Assembly: GCF_013368755.1 (NCBI RefSeq)
Contig: NC_049563.1
Location: 806,001 to 870,000, forward strand
Direction of reading: 5' to 3'
From: Talaromyces rugulosus
Lineage: Eukaryota; Ascomycota; Eurotiomycetes; Eurotiales; Trichocomaceae
DNA: 64,000 nt
Part shown: one piece after another, positions 47,800 through 59,062 of the stretch
How positions within the stretch are numbered: position 1 is the stretch's first letter
Layout: each line of letters begins with the position of its first letter
Made by a program: the position numbers and the translations under genes
The notes under the pieces: model-generated
The model's database searches: none
Seen by the model: the letters and a program-made list of their open reading frames with translations, nothing else
What the model was told of the DNA's origin: nothing

Positions 47800-49157
47800 A
47801 TCAACAACTTAGAACCGAGAAGTAAATTACGTAGCCAAAAAGCGCGAGAATTTCAAAATCCTGCGGGCATGAGGCTCCTCTTGTATCTTTAGCCCAGGGG
47901 GGGAGCCAAGTTAACAACCATATTTTTCATCATGAATCGCGGAGTTTCGCAGGGCGCCACGCGACGAAATCCCCTTTTCTATGGTTGCACTGGAATGGAG
48001 TGCCCTGTTGGCCCTGTTCTGGGAGACTGTAGCACCCACTCACAGCCTGGAGCCGAAGCCCTAGCGACTCGCTAGCAGTGCCCAGAGCACGCCAAGTCAG
48101 TCCATGCCCAACGTGTTGCACCTCGCTATGGATATTCAGCCTCAGTTGGGTTAATAACTTAATCCGGTGTGCCTTGTGGTCCAAAGAGGCTTTCTTACTG
48201 GTGTTAAACTTTCTCCCCAAATTATTTCCGGATTGTTCCGTGAACAATAAATAGCATTTGGAGGTCTCTAAACCAACGTATCAAGCGCAGCACTAGAAGC
48301 TATTGATTCCTTCCAATGTTAACACTGAAAATATCTTAAATTCATCTACATGTATTTATTATTTGAATTAAATTCTATAATTTAATGGATAGAACACATT
48401 ACTAATGCCAAGAGACATGCCAAGAACCACGCGAAGTCTTAGCTACATAATCCAGATAACACGATTGGGTATACTACTCTACAATAAATCTCCTGGCAAT
48501 CAATAATTAGGCATCGGAATAAAAGACCCCGAGAAAATTAAAGTTGCCAAAATAAGTATCAAAGCTTTTGTCAAACTGAAGTTACGTACTACCACTTACA
48601 AGAATCCCCACAAGGGTTCCCTTTTTGGGGTAGTGGAGATTCATTCTTACAGCTTTTATGTTAAATAAGTTTCAGGAATTTGCTAAACGAATAAAAGAAA
48701 GATATTGAAACTACTACTCTTTTTAATAAAAAGTTTGATTGTTTTATAAAAAAAAATTAGACTCTTAGAGTATAATTGATAGTAAACCAGTTAATTACTC
48801 TTTTCTAGTTTTATTTCAAGTTAGAATGAGGCAGGAGAACGGGAAGCAAGGCGCATAAACCCACTCTAATCCAGGCGATTATTTTATCACTCTTCAAGAC
48901 CTATGAGATTTGGACCCATAAAGTAATGATTAAAAGTCATATGCTTTACGGTTAAACTACAGATTCTCACTCAAACTACAGGTTACACAGTATTATGTTC
49001 TCTGTTGGCACGATCGCTGGCTTACAAACAGCACCGTCAGGTGGGTCGACCTCAGATATGCGACAACAGTGGCACTCTTTCTATGTCTTTTTCTAACCAG
49101 TCGTAAAAGTTACTACGCAGATTTAGCTTCCTAGGCCTTGCTTACTCAACCAGAAAC
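47800..49157. other. AT-rich gap with a tRNA-Lys-like relic
   Basis: 1.36 kb without a protein gene. From about 48300 to 48830 it is strongly AT-rich with many stops in all frames. A tRNA-like structure lies on the minus strand at 48895-48968 and is listed separately. Confidence 0.4.
48895..48968 (-). pseudogene. tRNA-Lys(UUU)-like relic
   Basis: Read on the minus strand, an anticodon arm TATGA-CTTTTAA-TCATT gives the loop C-U-UUU-A-A (Lys). A T-arm ATGGG-TCCAAAT-CTCAT has five pairs and a seven-base loop. The stretch GTAGTTTAACCGTAAAGC resembles a D-arm in which usual C and G positions read T and A. The acceptor ends AGAATCT and AGGTCTT pair in six of seven positions only with two wobble pairs and one mismatch. 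It looks like a decayed nuclear tRNA-Lys or a mitochondrial-type copy; function is doubtful. Confidence 0.4.
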
Positions 49158-50457
49158 ATGCCGTCTCCTGCTATATACTGGCCCGAGGACGGCATAGAGA
49201 ACCTGGAGGGCTACTCTTCTGGAGGATATCATCCAACATATATTAACGACGAACTTTCAAATGGGAGGTACAGGATCGTCCATAAGCTGGGATATGGTCC
49301 TTATTACACTGTCTGGCTTTCTCGCGACCAGGAAAAAAATCGCTACGTCGCATTGAAAATTGTGATTGCCGATGTCTCGGAAAGAAGCCTAGAGTCAAAA
49401 ATACTGCAGCATCTTCAAGCTGGAGACGTCAGCCACCCGTGGCGTGAATATGTTTCTTCATTGCTTGACAATTTTTCCTTCAATGGGCCAAATGGGCAAC
49501 ACATGTGCCTCGTGAGTGAGGTCGCTGGCTGTAGCATTGCTGAATCCAAGGAGAACAGCCCCAATTTTATGTTTCCTCTGCATATAGCTAGAGCAATTGC
49601 CGCTCAAGTTACTATGGGATTGGCTTATATGCATTCCAATGGGATTGGGCACGGAGGTAGGATAGATCCGTCCTACATGGTGTAATTTACTAACTGACCG
49701 GTCACAAGATCTTCATGCTCGCAACATTCTTCTTCAGCCTATTGACTTCGATACCCTAAGTATCAAAGAAATGTATCAGCGTTTTGGCGATCCTTTCAAG
49801 GTCCCTGTTTCGCGGGTAGACAATGGCCACATCCAGCCATGTGCACCTACGTACGCCGCCATACCTATGAACCTGATCGTATCAAGCGATCAGGTTGCAA
49901 GTTGCAGGGTTAAAATCACTGATTTTGGGTCTGCCTTCTTTCTTGGCCAAGAGCCAAGGACGTTGCATACTCCAACTGCCTTGCTTCCTCCTGAAGTATT
50001 TTTTCAGGAAGCCATTAGTTCATCTGCTGATATATGGACTCTTGGTTGTACTCTTTATGATATTCTTGGCGAACGGCCTCTCTTCGAAACATGGGCAGGC
50101 GATCCGGATGATGTGCTTGGAGAGATGGTAAGTACGCTGGGTAAGTTACCAATGAGATGGTGGCAGAAGTGGGAAAAGAGACCAGAGTTTTTCCTCGAGA
50201 ATGGCACCTGGAACCCGAATTTCAACCGAATCCAGACACCTGGTTTTAGGTCCTTGGATCAACGACTATGGCAAATGGGAAGGGGGGAGACTCTTCAGAC
50301 CTGCGAGCTTGAAGAAATGGAGATGGCTAGTCTGAAGGATCTGCTATTGGCAATGCTAGCATATGAACCATCTGATCGTATATCAGCAAATGATGCAATG
50401 AATTCTAGGTTTATGCTGAGTTGGGCGCGTCCTGCATTGGCAAGGCTAAACTCCTAA
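49158..50457 (+). CDS. SRPK-like Ser/Thr protein kinase
   Basis: Protein kinase of the SR-protein kinase type that is widely expanded in filamentous fungi; 415 aa from two exons (49158-49656, 49709-50457). It opens with the family start EDGIENLEGYSSGGYHPTYINDEL, then RYRIVHKLGYGPYYTVWLSRD (glycine loop, with Tyr-Tyr in place of the usual small residues), VALKIV with the beta-3 Lys, HMCLVSEVAG as hinge, HGGDLHARNIL as the catalytic loop (assembled across the intron; the HRD Arg position is Gly and the Asp is kept), ITDFGSAF (DFG) and ALLPPEVFF. The C-lobe ends with the arginine anchor LAYEPSDRISANDAMNSRF. No regulatory domain. It lies alone in a gene-poor stretch. Confidence 0.85.
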
Positions 50458-52744
50458 AGTTCCGAAATTTATGGCAACTTGAATATACTTTGTACATTAA
50501 CGAGCGTCTGCTGAAAAAATGCTTCATTTTCACCATCTCTGGTTTGCACGTAAACAACTAAATGTTTCAGAATACGCTATCAGGCCGCACAGAGTCAAAA
50601 CCCTGTGCCTTACTTGGACTAGTGTGGAAGCGAACTCCGCGGATATCACTATTACTTTGCGTTCTGCGGTAACTTGAGTCGATACGTCAGTCGGTCGTGT
50701 TCCGCGGAATGTGGATTATCCAACCCTTCAATGTTTCTGATGACAGTTGACATGATGGAAGAGTATGAATCGATTCGAAGAAAGTATAGCCATGACCAAA
50801 CCGGCAGATAGGTACCGGTTGACCTCCACTAGTAAATATATGTATATCCAGAACCAGACATTGACCTACGGTAACTCAGCCGGTATCAACAGTTGAATTG
50901 ATACTCTACCACTCCTTCAATCCAATATCACCAGTGCACGTCCAATGCTGATGGTTCAGCTCGTTCCTCTCAACCTCATCTGCAAAACCTACTACCATAT
51001 CCTCATTGTATCAATAGGGATGAGAAGTAAGGAATGTGGGATACATCCTTATTGAGCCATATCCCTGTACGCCGTAGAGTGCTCATGTCGTGAGTAGTAA
51101 GAGTATATATGGGTTCCGCGGAGTACGTATACGGAAAATAACAACACTGGTAATATTCACGATAGAAATGTGGATCTGCAGCCATCTGGATATTGGAAAT
51201 TACTAGATTCAAAAAGATTACTACATATTGAGAATCGAGAATGTAATTGCTGATTGGCCACCAACAACCCTAGCTTTATGCTTTATTTAGTATATCGGGG
51301 GAGGCGATTAACCATTCTTTACTACTCTGTACTATCTTTTCCTTCATGTCTCCTTGGAAGAGAGATACTACACAGCAATAACGCAGCCACCCAAGCGAGT
51401 AAAAAGAGCAGCACAGTAGTCATTCCCTTTTACGTGTCATCGGCAATGACAATTTTCACATCTTACGTCCCCGAGCTAGTAGGAAACCGAGAAAGGACTA
51501 GCGAAAAAGGGTACTTTTGCAGGAGGATAGTGCAAAAGGTCATCCTCGCGTATGGTTGATGGGGGACGCGATTCATTCAATGTTGCCTGCAAGGTAAGTC
51601 CCGTATTGTGCTGTCTTGTTGGTTTCTTTGGTCTGGTGTTGATGATATAATATCAGAGGGATGGGAGGCAACCAAGCAATGCACGATGCAGCCAACATAC
51701 AACAGTCTATGATCACGCTGAATTTAAAAGTAAACGCACCAAACGACTCGATCGTCGAGGAAGCCGTGCTTCAGTACGAAAATGATATGATACCACGTGT
51801 TCGAGCGGGTTGAAAAGAGCGGCGGCGTGGGAAAAAAGGTGTTTCTATAATTCTCCTTCAACACATGTGCATTTGCAGAGTCAATTCGGGAGCTCATGTT
51901 TGGTTCTTTTTCATAGTTCCCCGATCCCGAAAGCTGGCAAGGTCGAGTTGGTCTGTTATTATGAGCAGGCTGTTGGATCTGGCGTATATCTATATCCTGG
52001 TCAGCAAATATATTTTTTGGCATAAACCGGAATACGATGCACCGGAGCTTCCGAACTAGGCATGGACCATAATTCAATGTTTGGAAGGCTTGTTGAGATG
52101 TCCGGAATCCTGCTGAAAGCTTGAGGAGACGAATGAAGAGCCGTGTTTAATACAGTACCAACTTCAAAAGATCATTTATGAATGCTAACATATTTGAAAA
52201 ACGTACAAACTCTGTAGAGTAGTCGTGGGAAGGTGAAATAGCACCTTATCACACATCGCACAGAAGGGAAGAGAGTAGGCCAAGATACAATAACCTATTC
52301 TAACTCGGAGTCAATAATAAGAAACGAAATTATTGTACATATACCAAGTTAAAGAACAGTAGCTTACAAAAACAATTATGATTTTTAATAATTCCAAGAA
52401 TATGTTGTTATTTACAAAGTCTCTTATTGGCTACTGTCATTTTGCGTGATCTTATGTGATTTAGGAATAGCGTTGAAGATGCCCCTCATAAACTTGACTT
52501 TAGGTGGCGCTATCCCCCGTATTTCTCCAGGTTCTAACTCGATCTAGATAAAAGTCGCCGTATTGATACCCGTACGGCCGTTCGCTAATATTACATAACC
52601 TCCTTTCTCCGCATGACCTTCCACCATTGGTATGAAACCATGCTCCACACCATGTAGAAAACACTAGGTGTAACACTAAAGCAACACATTCTGCACTCCG
52701 CGAGTTATACAACGATTAATTATATTGCATCTTACCCCAACAAC
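50458..52744. other. 2.3 kb gap with three TCCGCGGA palindromes
   Basis: No protein family found on either strand, and no RNA gene. Open stretches at 51254-51559 (plus) and 51724-52077 (minus) are not recognisable. The palindrome TCCGCGGA occurs at 50636-50643, 50701-50708 and 51115-51122, the inverted CCG/CGG layout bound by Zn2Cys6 factors. The gap is the upstream region of one such factor. Confidence 0.4.
50636..51122. promoter_or_regulatory. Cluster of TCCGCGGA palindromes
   Basis: Three exact copies of an 8-bp palindrome within 487 bp. Chance expectation for one given 8-mer is about once in 65 kb at even composition. CGG half-sites in this layout are typical binding targets of binuclear zinc-cluster proteins; which protein binds is unknown. 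Confidence 0.4.
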
Positions 52745-54241
52745 ATGGTGACGAGAGCTTGCGACCGGTGTTATTGGAATAAAGAAAAGTGTTCTTTCAT
52801 TCTGGGCAACGAAGCATGTACGCGATGTCGCTACCTGAACCTCGCTTGCTGCATGTCGCGCAAACAGAGGCGAATGGGCCGGAGGCCAAGTTCGAAGACG
52901 CTTTATGGAAGCCTGCACATCTGGGAGTACGAGCGAGACGATAATACGGCCAAGACAAACAATCATCGCCGTGGTCCTTGCTCGACTACCGTAAGTCGTC
53001 GTGATAGACCATTGATCCGAGAAAAAAAAGAAGACAGCAAGCAAACAACAAATGTAGCATTGGATGAGATACTCCGATCCCGCTCTAGACTCCAAACCAC
53101 GACGGATGCAATGCGCATCGTGACACATGATGTACAATTCGCCGTCATTCACATACCCTTTGCCATGGGCCGCAGCTTTATACACGATCTTCGGACCTCG
53201 ATTTACTCTATCCTATCACAGTCCGGTTCGACTGTAACAGACGGATATATAGCTTTCATGGCGCTCGTAGCGCATTGCCAAGCTGCCCGTCTATGCTGGT
53301 CCACCCCCGATTTATGTCGGGGTGCAAAGGCTTTGCAATGTCTTCGGAATATAAAACCAGCGAAACCGCAGGACGCAATCGGAATCTTACTTCTCGGTCA
53401 AATTCTTTTTGTATTTGAGATTCTCACCGACAAGTTCACATCCTCGGCACATTCTATTGTCCAGAGTGCACTCATCTCAGCTCGTCAGTGGTATCCGTTG
53501 TTGTTGCAAGAACCTAAATTCGATACTATGACCATATGTCCGATTTTTATGGATACAGTATGCTGCCTGGCATACCGGAAAGTGCCTATTATCCGCTTTC
53601 CCATTCAACATCGAATGATTGTTGATCGCTATATAGGTGTGAGCTCCACACTTTTGCCTCTTTTATATGACCTTTGTGAGATAAGCTATGTTGCAAAGTC
53701 CACAATGACTGGAACCATCTCTCCAAACTCCACAGCGACGACGGATGAAGACCATGCTGAAGACTGCTATTCGGCAATAGAAAAGAGTATTGAAAGTTGG
53801 ACGCCAATATTGCCTCCTGATCTCCTTTCTGCGTACGACAAGACCGAGGTGCAAATGATGTTGACACAGGCCAACGTTTACCGACTAGCAGGATTGCTGG
53901 TCATTCATCGTTTAAGATATCGTCTTGGCGTCCGGGACAGTATTGCACAGCATTATGCCATGTGCATCCTTTCTGAAATCTCATCTTCTTGTGCTGGATT
54001 GGCACAAGATGGTGGTGCGGGGGGATTTCCCATAATGTTTCCCGTGTTGATCTCCATGTTTGAAGTTGAAGGTCTCGGTGAGGAGCTGTTGGAGAAAATG
54101 AGTGGATTCATGATATCGAGTGTTTGCATGTCAAAGCTTCGTGGGTTTGTAAACCATGTCAGGATGGCCAAGGAATCGGGCTTCAACGGGCTGTGGTTCG
54201 ATCTGGTGGAAGAACACCTCCATTATGCTGTTATTCCTTAA
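52745..54241 (+). CDS. Zn2Cys6 transcription factor with fungal C-terminal regulatory domain
   Basis: Predicted DNA-binding regulator of 498 aa with no intron. The zinc cluster is at the very N-terminus: ACDRCYWNKEKC, eight residues, then CTRCRYLNLAC, giving the complete C-x2-C-x6-C-x8-C-x2-C-x6-C pattern. The linker carries basic residues (RKQRRMGRR). The rest is helical and resembles the aflR-like/C6 proteins found in gene clusters (GYIAFMALVAHCQAARLCWSTPD, GILLLGQILFVFEILTDKFTSSAHSIVQSAL shortened here to its general form, LLVIHRLRYRLG). Target genes cannot be read from the sequence. It converges on another transcription factor gene with about 190 bp between the stops. No biosynthetic core enzyme lies nearby in the window. 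Confidence 0.85.
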   Translation: MVTRACDRCYWNKEKCSFILGNEACTRCRYLNLACCMSRKQRRMGRRPSSKTLYGSLHIWEYERDDNTAKTNNHRRGPCSTTVSRRDRPLIREKKEDSKQTTNVALDEILRSRSRLQTTTDAMRIVTHDVQFAVIHIPFAMGRSFIHDLRTSIYSILSQSGSTVTDGYIAFMALVAHCQAARLCWSTPDLCRGAKALQCLRNIKPAKPQDAIGILLLGQILFVFEILTDKFTSSAHSIVQSALISARQWYPLLLQEPKFDTMTICPIFMDTVCCLAYRKVPIIRFPIQHRMIVDRYIGVSSTLLPLLYDLCEISYVAKSTMTGTISPNSTATTDEDHAEDCYSAIEKSIESWTPILPPDLLSAYDKTEVQMMLTQANVYRLAGLLVIHRLRYRLGVRDSIAQHYAMCILSEISSSCAGLAQDGGAGGFPIMFPVLISMFEVEGLGEELLEKMSGFMISSVCMSKLRGFVNHVRMAKESGFNGLWFDLVEEHLHYAVIP

Positions 54242-54432
54242 TGTTTCATTGTGTTCCTTCAGCAATATTATGTTGAGATGCCACACTTAAATATAAGCGC
54301 CTGAGCTTCCGCTGTAGTCAGAAACACTGAATTGCTCCAGATGTCACAAAACCCTGAATGCTAGACTAGCAACGGGCTAAATGATGCAACATCTATTAGT
54401 ATCTCTAGTCATAATCCATCTTCAAAATTACC

Positions 54433-56567
54433 TCAATAAGAGCCGGTGAAGGATAATAGTCTCGTCGAGGGTGTCGTATAATCTTCAAAACTCCACTCCA
54501 GTCCAGTCATCATGGGGTCAACAAACTCATCATGGAAGATATGACGTAAGTCAACCGGTAGCATGTCTGTCTTTGACATCTCACAACCAATCAAATAACT
54601 AGAATCGAAGCTGCTGTAATTCTTAGGCTCTAATTCCATGAAATTAAAGCCACAATCCTCCCAATAATGACTCTTTGCAGGTGTAGCTTTCGGTACCATG
54701 TTGGTTAGTTTTGATATTGCTACCTTTGCACTTGGGAACATCTCTTGTAGTCCAGTCATCGCCTCTATGCATGACTGAAGGTTATCCGCTGCAGGATACC
54801 GGCGCTGTTGTGGAAAAGAAGATGTTTGCACAACAGAAATGTGAATTATCGCGGCTACTAATATCGCAGTGACTGCCGAGGAAGGCAAGAGATGGGTTAA
54901 TTTTCTCGCGTGGATTGCCTTTGCGAGTGTAGTGATCTGAAATGCAGCATCATAAATGCGCCGCCCATCCGATGAAACGAACCCTTTGGATTGATGTAAG
55001 ACTGAGACTGTGGCGTAAAAGGTCATATGAAGAACACAGCGCTGTATAAAAGGAACGATATTCTCATTCTCAGGGTCGTCCTTTTTGCTTGAGCTGCTAG
55101 GGTGATAATTTCTGCATGAGCCCGGTAAAGAGTGCACCCAGCTTGCTAAATGTATATCGCACATTAAGATTTGGGTGGTATGATCTGGACGAGAACTTTG
55201 AGACTGTGGCGATGATGATGATGATGATGGTGATGTAATACCCCCAACAAATTCTGTGCTTTTTGTTTGATTGCTGTCATTGTCTTGAATTTCCAGTACC
55301 ATATTGATGTAGATGCACAAGCGGGCAGTTGCAACACAAATAAGGATCAAATCCTTGTGCATGGCCAAGTCTTTCTCAGAGCATAGCTCAAATAACTCTA
55401 ATGCTTCAAAGTCTTCTTCTTTGAGATACTCCAGTTGAAAGTCGCTTTTTTGAATTCTCGGCTGACGTCTTGAGGCTAGGGAAACCAAACAATCTTGCGT
55501 AAAACACGCCCAGCCAACTCTCTTCAGCAGCTTTTGCTCTCGAGACAAGATTTTATCATCTGTGGGGCGCTGAAAGAGCCCTGATCTTTTGCCCACTGAT
55601 ATGCATACATCTACCCAGTGCTGACATTCTCTCATGTCTGTCTGGTCATGATTATATACCAACAGAAGGAGAGACTGTACAACGACAAGCTCATCAGACT
55701 CGTACTGTGATTCGTACAGGATCTAAATTTTTTTTAGAAATAAGAATTAGCTCAATCTTATGATATATCCACTTACATACCTTTGCTCTTTCAAAAAAGA
55801 CATCGTGCGCTTCTTTTCTATTAGAAAAACCAGCGTTCACGAGATCTTCCATATTTACATAACGTGTTGCCGAGAACATGATAGAGTGATAAAGGAGCAA
55901 GCTAAAATTCCCCCGCTCAACTTTCCGGCAGTTGATGATGGATTCCACATATTGTGAATCGACGACCGGAATGGAAGGCAGTATGTAGTTGATAAACGTC
56001 CGTAAAAGAGAATTTTGCAAGGCAGTGCTCGGGATGTTGAAACACCCATTTTCGTAAAGCCGTTGCATGTCAATTGGTTTTATAATGGTGGAGAAAGGCT
56101 TTGCAAAAGCCGGCACAAATGTATTGCACGGACACTGTGTCTCCGATTCCTGACCTATGGTCTTGTTAGAATATCAAACAACATCTAAACATGCTTCAAA
56201 TCTTGATGTAGATAGAACTGACTTGGCAAATCTTTTTTGTCCCTGCGGGGTATATTGAGTTTTCGATACCCAAGGGGCAACTCGATACCAGGAAAGCCTT
56301 CCAGAGCATAAGACTGACTCGTATATTCCTGTTGTCTAATTATTTCAGAGTCGTGTCAGCCATGTACGAGTAAATCAGTCAAATATCCAGCTGACCGTGG
56401 CATCTCTTTTAAACAAGGTGGAAAAAAAGAACTTGCCTGGGCTGTTGACTTTTATAGGTCTGCTCCCCAAATCTTTTATTCTTTTTCTTGCCACATGGCA
56501 GTCCTCTTCTAGCGTTACAGCGCCGTTTCCCTGCTCGGCACCGATCGCAGGCTGTTCGTTGTCGCAT
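54433..56567 (-). CDS. Fungal transcription factor with damaged zinc cluster
   Basis: 635 aa from four exons (56567-56437, 56335-56223, 56154-55781, 55722-54433). All phases agree if the first intron is a GC-AG intron (donor GCAAGT). The N-terminus starts MRQRTACDRCRAGKRRC, eight residues, then PCGKKKNKRFGEQ: the first four cysteines of a Zn2Cys6 cluster are present but the last two, expected in the C-x2-C-x6-C half, are not. The rest is a Fungal_trans (MHR) domain like cutinase-type activators (LQNSLLRTFINYILPSIPVVD, LLLLVYNHDQTDMRECQHWVDVCISVGKRSGL in general form, GWACFTQDCLVSLASRRQPRI, FLEYLKEEDF-type end). A poly-Ser run (SSSSSS) is coded by a GAT-type microsatellite. DNA binding may be lost or altered. 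Confidence 0.75.
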
Positions 56568-57732
56568 CCTGACCCCTTTCAATAGGCCAAATTCAGAGAG
56601 TTCTTACATTCACTTGTAAATTCAGTGAAATGTAGGCAATAAGCTGAAGTATTTGCTTTTCCTGAGAGCTGTTAAAATATTTCAAACACCAGATTACCAA
56701 ATCCATATAAAGGGCAGGAATAGATCTCTCATCCGGTGCAAGTCTTTGAAGAGTTGGAGGGGGTTATAAGTGCCTCATAACAACCAAATGCATAAGGCAC
56801 TAGCTGAAATCAATATTCATTACTAGTAATCTAGGGTAGTAGCTAGCGTCAACTACGGAACGGATATTTAGTTCCTTTTCTGTCGTTAGTGCATCCAGAT
56901 TTGTGGTGTTCTATGTAAGAAGTAACAATACACCGTTAAGAGTCTAACTATATATGGTTAAATGTATCCGTATGTATCAGTCAAAACACACACATCATTG
57001 ATGGAGATCACATGTTACCGGTCACGTACAAATCGCCAATAACCAAGTGATGAGTTAATGCGGGGTTCAGGCTACATACTCCAGGTTTAGTAACAGCTAT
57101 TAATAAATTTCCAAACTCTAAACCAATCTAGAATGCAGTTGACGCTTCGATGGTTATGATGGTTTTGATGATTTCGATGATGTTGTTGTTTCTGTTTTCT
57201 TTGCTTTCGTTATTTTTAGATGGAGTAATTTAAAGAACATTCGATAAAGATATCCGGTCAGGGTTTACATGTGTGTGAATATCAACAATGTCATACACAA
57301 TATAGCCATGAATAGTATCTTCCAAGTCGGGTGAGCACCCATATCCTGCTATGCAGGAGTAATACCACTCAGTGAAGTCGCAGCCATGTTGGGCGCTCTA
57401 GTAACAATCAACACGTTGAACTTAATCAGCAATATATTTGGAATTAGACATACAAGGACACTCATTAGCAAGTATTGCGTCAAGTCGTGTTATATTCTCA
57501 GATTCAAACTGTATGGCGAGTGGTCTAAACCCTATGAGGCTAGTGTGTTCCGGTGCTAGCAATGTGGTGCACCTCCTCTCACAGATGGATCTGACATGCT
57601 ACGAATGAATTAGCCTCACAGGGTTATAACTTTTATCCTAAGCTCAGTATCACTTGTGAAGAGTGTAGCAGATTTATTTTCGATGGAGCCATACACACCA
57701 TCTGGCTCCCGCGCCTCTTGATTCAGAAGACA
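56568..57732. other. 1.2 kb gap, no gene seen
   Basis: Between divergent starts. It is AT-rich with CACACA and GATGATGTTG-like simple sequence (56985-57000, 57150-57195). No protein family or RNA is recognised; it likely contains promoters for both flanking genes. Confidence 0.4.
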
Positions 57733-58887
57733 ATGCTAGCTGCCCGAACAATCACCGCCATCTCCAAATATGCTACTACTACTACTCTTAGAACGACCGC
57801 GATAAGCAACAGACAGCTTCTCCCTCAAACAACCAAACGATTCATCGGAATACCTCCCCAATACCTGCTCGATGACTATATACCGCGCTACCAGCTCCTC
57901 ACCTCCATAGACGCCTCCAAAAAGCGCTCGCTCGCGTACGCTCACCTCCGCAACTGCAATCTGTGTCCACGCCTGTGCGGCGTCAACCGCTACGAAACAA
58001 CAGGCATCTGTCTGATCGGCGCCGAAACAGTCAAGGTCAACGTTATCGCGCCACATCGCGGCGAAGAGCCGTGCATCCAAGGGTTTTCCGGGTCTGGATC
58101 TGTCTTTTTTTCCGGGTGTAATCTGCGGTGCGTGTTTTGCCAAAACCACGATATCGCGCACCGGCGGAATGGGTTTGATCTCACGCCGGAGGCGCTGGCT
58201 GAATGGATGGTGAAGTTGCAGGATGTTGGGAATGTGCACAATATAAACTTTGTCACGCCAGAGCATGTGGTACCGCAGGTTGCGCTGGCCATTCTGACCG
58301 CTAGAGATATGGGGCTCAAGGTGCCCATTGTTTACAATACCTCTTCCTTTGACTCGCTAGACTCGCTGGCACTCATGGACGGGCTGGTCGATATCTATCT
58401 GCCCGACTTTAAAGTCTGGGAATCCTCGTCGTCGAAACGACTGCTCAAAGCGGACAATTACGCCGAGGTTGCACGGGAATCCGTCAAGGAGATGCATCGC
58501 CAAGTCGGCGATTTGGCGTTTACCTCGGACGGTATCGCTAAGAAGGGGGTCTTGCTTAGACATTTGGTCATGCCGGGCAAAGAGGAGGAAGGGATGCAAA
58601 TCATGCAATGGTTGGCAGATAACGTCTCCAAGGATTTGTATGTGCATGTTATGGAACAGTACCATCCAGACGCGCATGTGGGAAAAAAGCGAAGAAATGC
58701 AGCTACAAAGAACAAGGTCGTCGAGCACGGTGGCGCCGAATCGAGCAGTAGAGAGGACGAGGTCAGGTACGCAGAAATAAATAGAGCCGTCACCGACGAG
58801 GAGTTGGGTAGTGTCAAGCAAGCGGCTGAAAAGGCTGGCTTGTGGAGGTTCTGCGAGGCTTCAGAGAAGCCGGGCTTTCATCTATAA
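57733..58887 (+). CDS. PflX-type radical SAM protein with mitochondrial presequence
   Basis: Radical S-adenosylmethionine enzyme related to bacterial PflX / pyruvate formate-lyase activating enzyme-like proteins, 384 aa, no intron. The first 45 residues (MLAARTITAISKY, TTTTLRTTAISNRQLL, KRF) are basic and hydroxylated with no acids, a mitochondrial presequence. A Cys-rich N-terminal block NCNLCPRLCGVNR with a later GICLIG suggests an extra metal cluster. The radical SAM loop GCNLRCVFCQN has C-x3-C-x2-C. INFVTPEHVVPQV, PIVYNTSSFDSLDSL, VDIYLPDFKVWESS and LLRHLVMPG are family blocks. A polar insertion (KKRRNAATKNK) precedes the C-terminus. Substrate unknown; no candidate partner enzyme is adjacent. 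The ATG at 57733 is used, as the frame upstream opens only with TTG. Confidence 0.88.
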   Translation: MLAARTITAISKYATTTTLRTTAISNRQLLPQTTKRFIGIPPQYLLDDYIPRYQLLTSIDASKKRSLAYAHLRNCNLCPRLCGVNRYETTGICLIGAETVKVNVIAPHRGEEPCIQGFSGSGSVFFSGCNLRCVFCQNHDIAHRRNGFDLTPEALAEWMVKLQDVGNVHNINFVTPEHVVPQVALAILTARDMGLKVPIVYNTSSFDSLDSLALMDGLVDIYLPDFKVWESSSSKRLLKADNYAEVARESVKEMHRQVGDLAFTSDGIAKKGVLLRHLVMPGKEEEGMQIMQWLADNVSKDLYVHVMEQYHPDAHVGKKRRNAATKNKVVEHGGAESSSREDEVRYAEINRAVTDEELGSVKQAAEKAGLWRFCEASEKPGFHL

Positions 58888-59062
58888 TATAAATATTACA
58901 CAGCCTCTATGTTTTATTTTACCTTATCTTAACGAGAATTTCAAATGTTATAGTTAAAGGCTTTAATTATTCCTGCCAATCTGCCTGTCCATTCAATTCA
59001 ACATGAAAATCAAAAATGCAATATAGATAAAGTCAAACCAAACACTTCGACTAGATATCTAA

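Noticed and set aside
51724..52077. 117-codon minus-strand frame in the 2.3 kb gap
   Set aside because: It has no recognisable motif and overlaps open frames on the other strand; nothing supports translation.
52745..56567. A secondary-metabolite cluster around the two convergent transcription factors
   Set aside because: No polyketide, peptide or terpene synthase and no tailoring enzymes occur nearby in the window.
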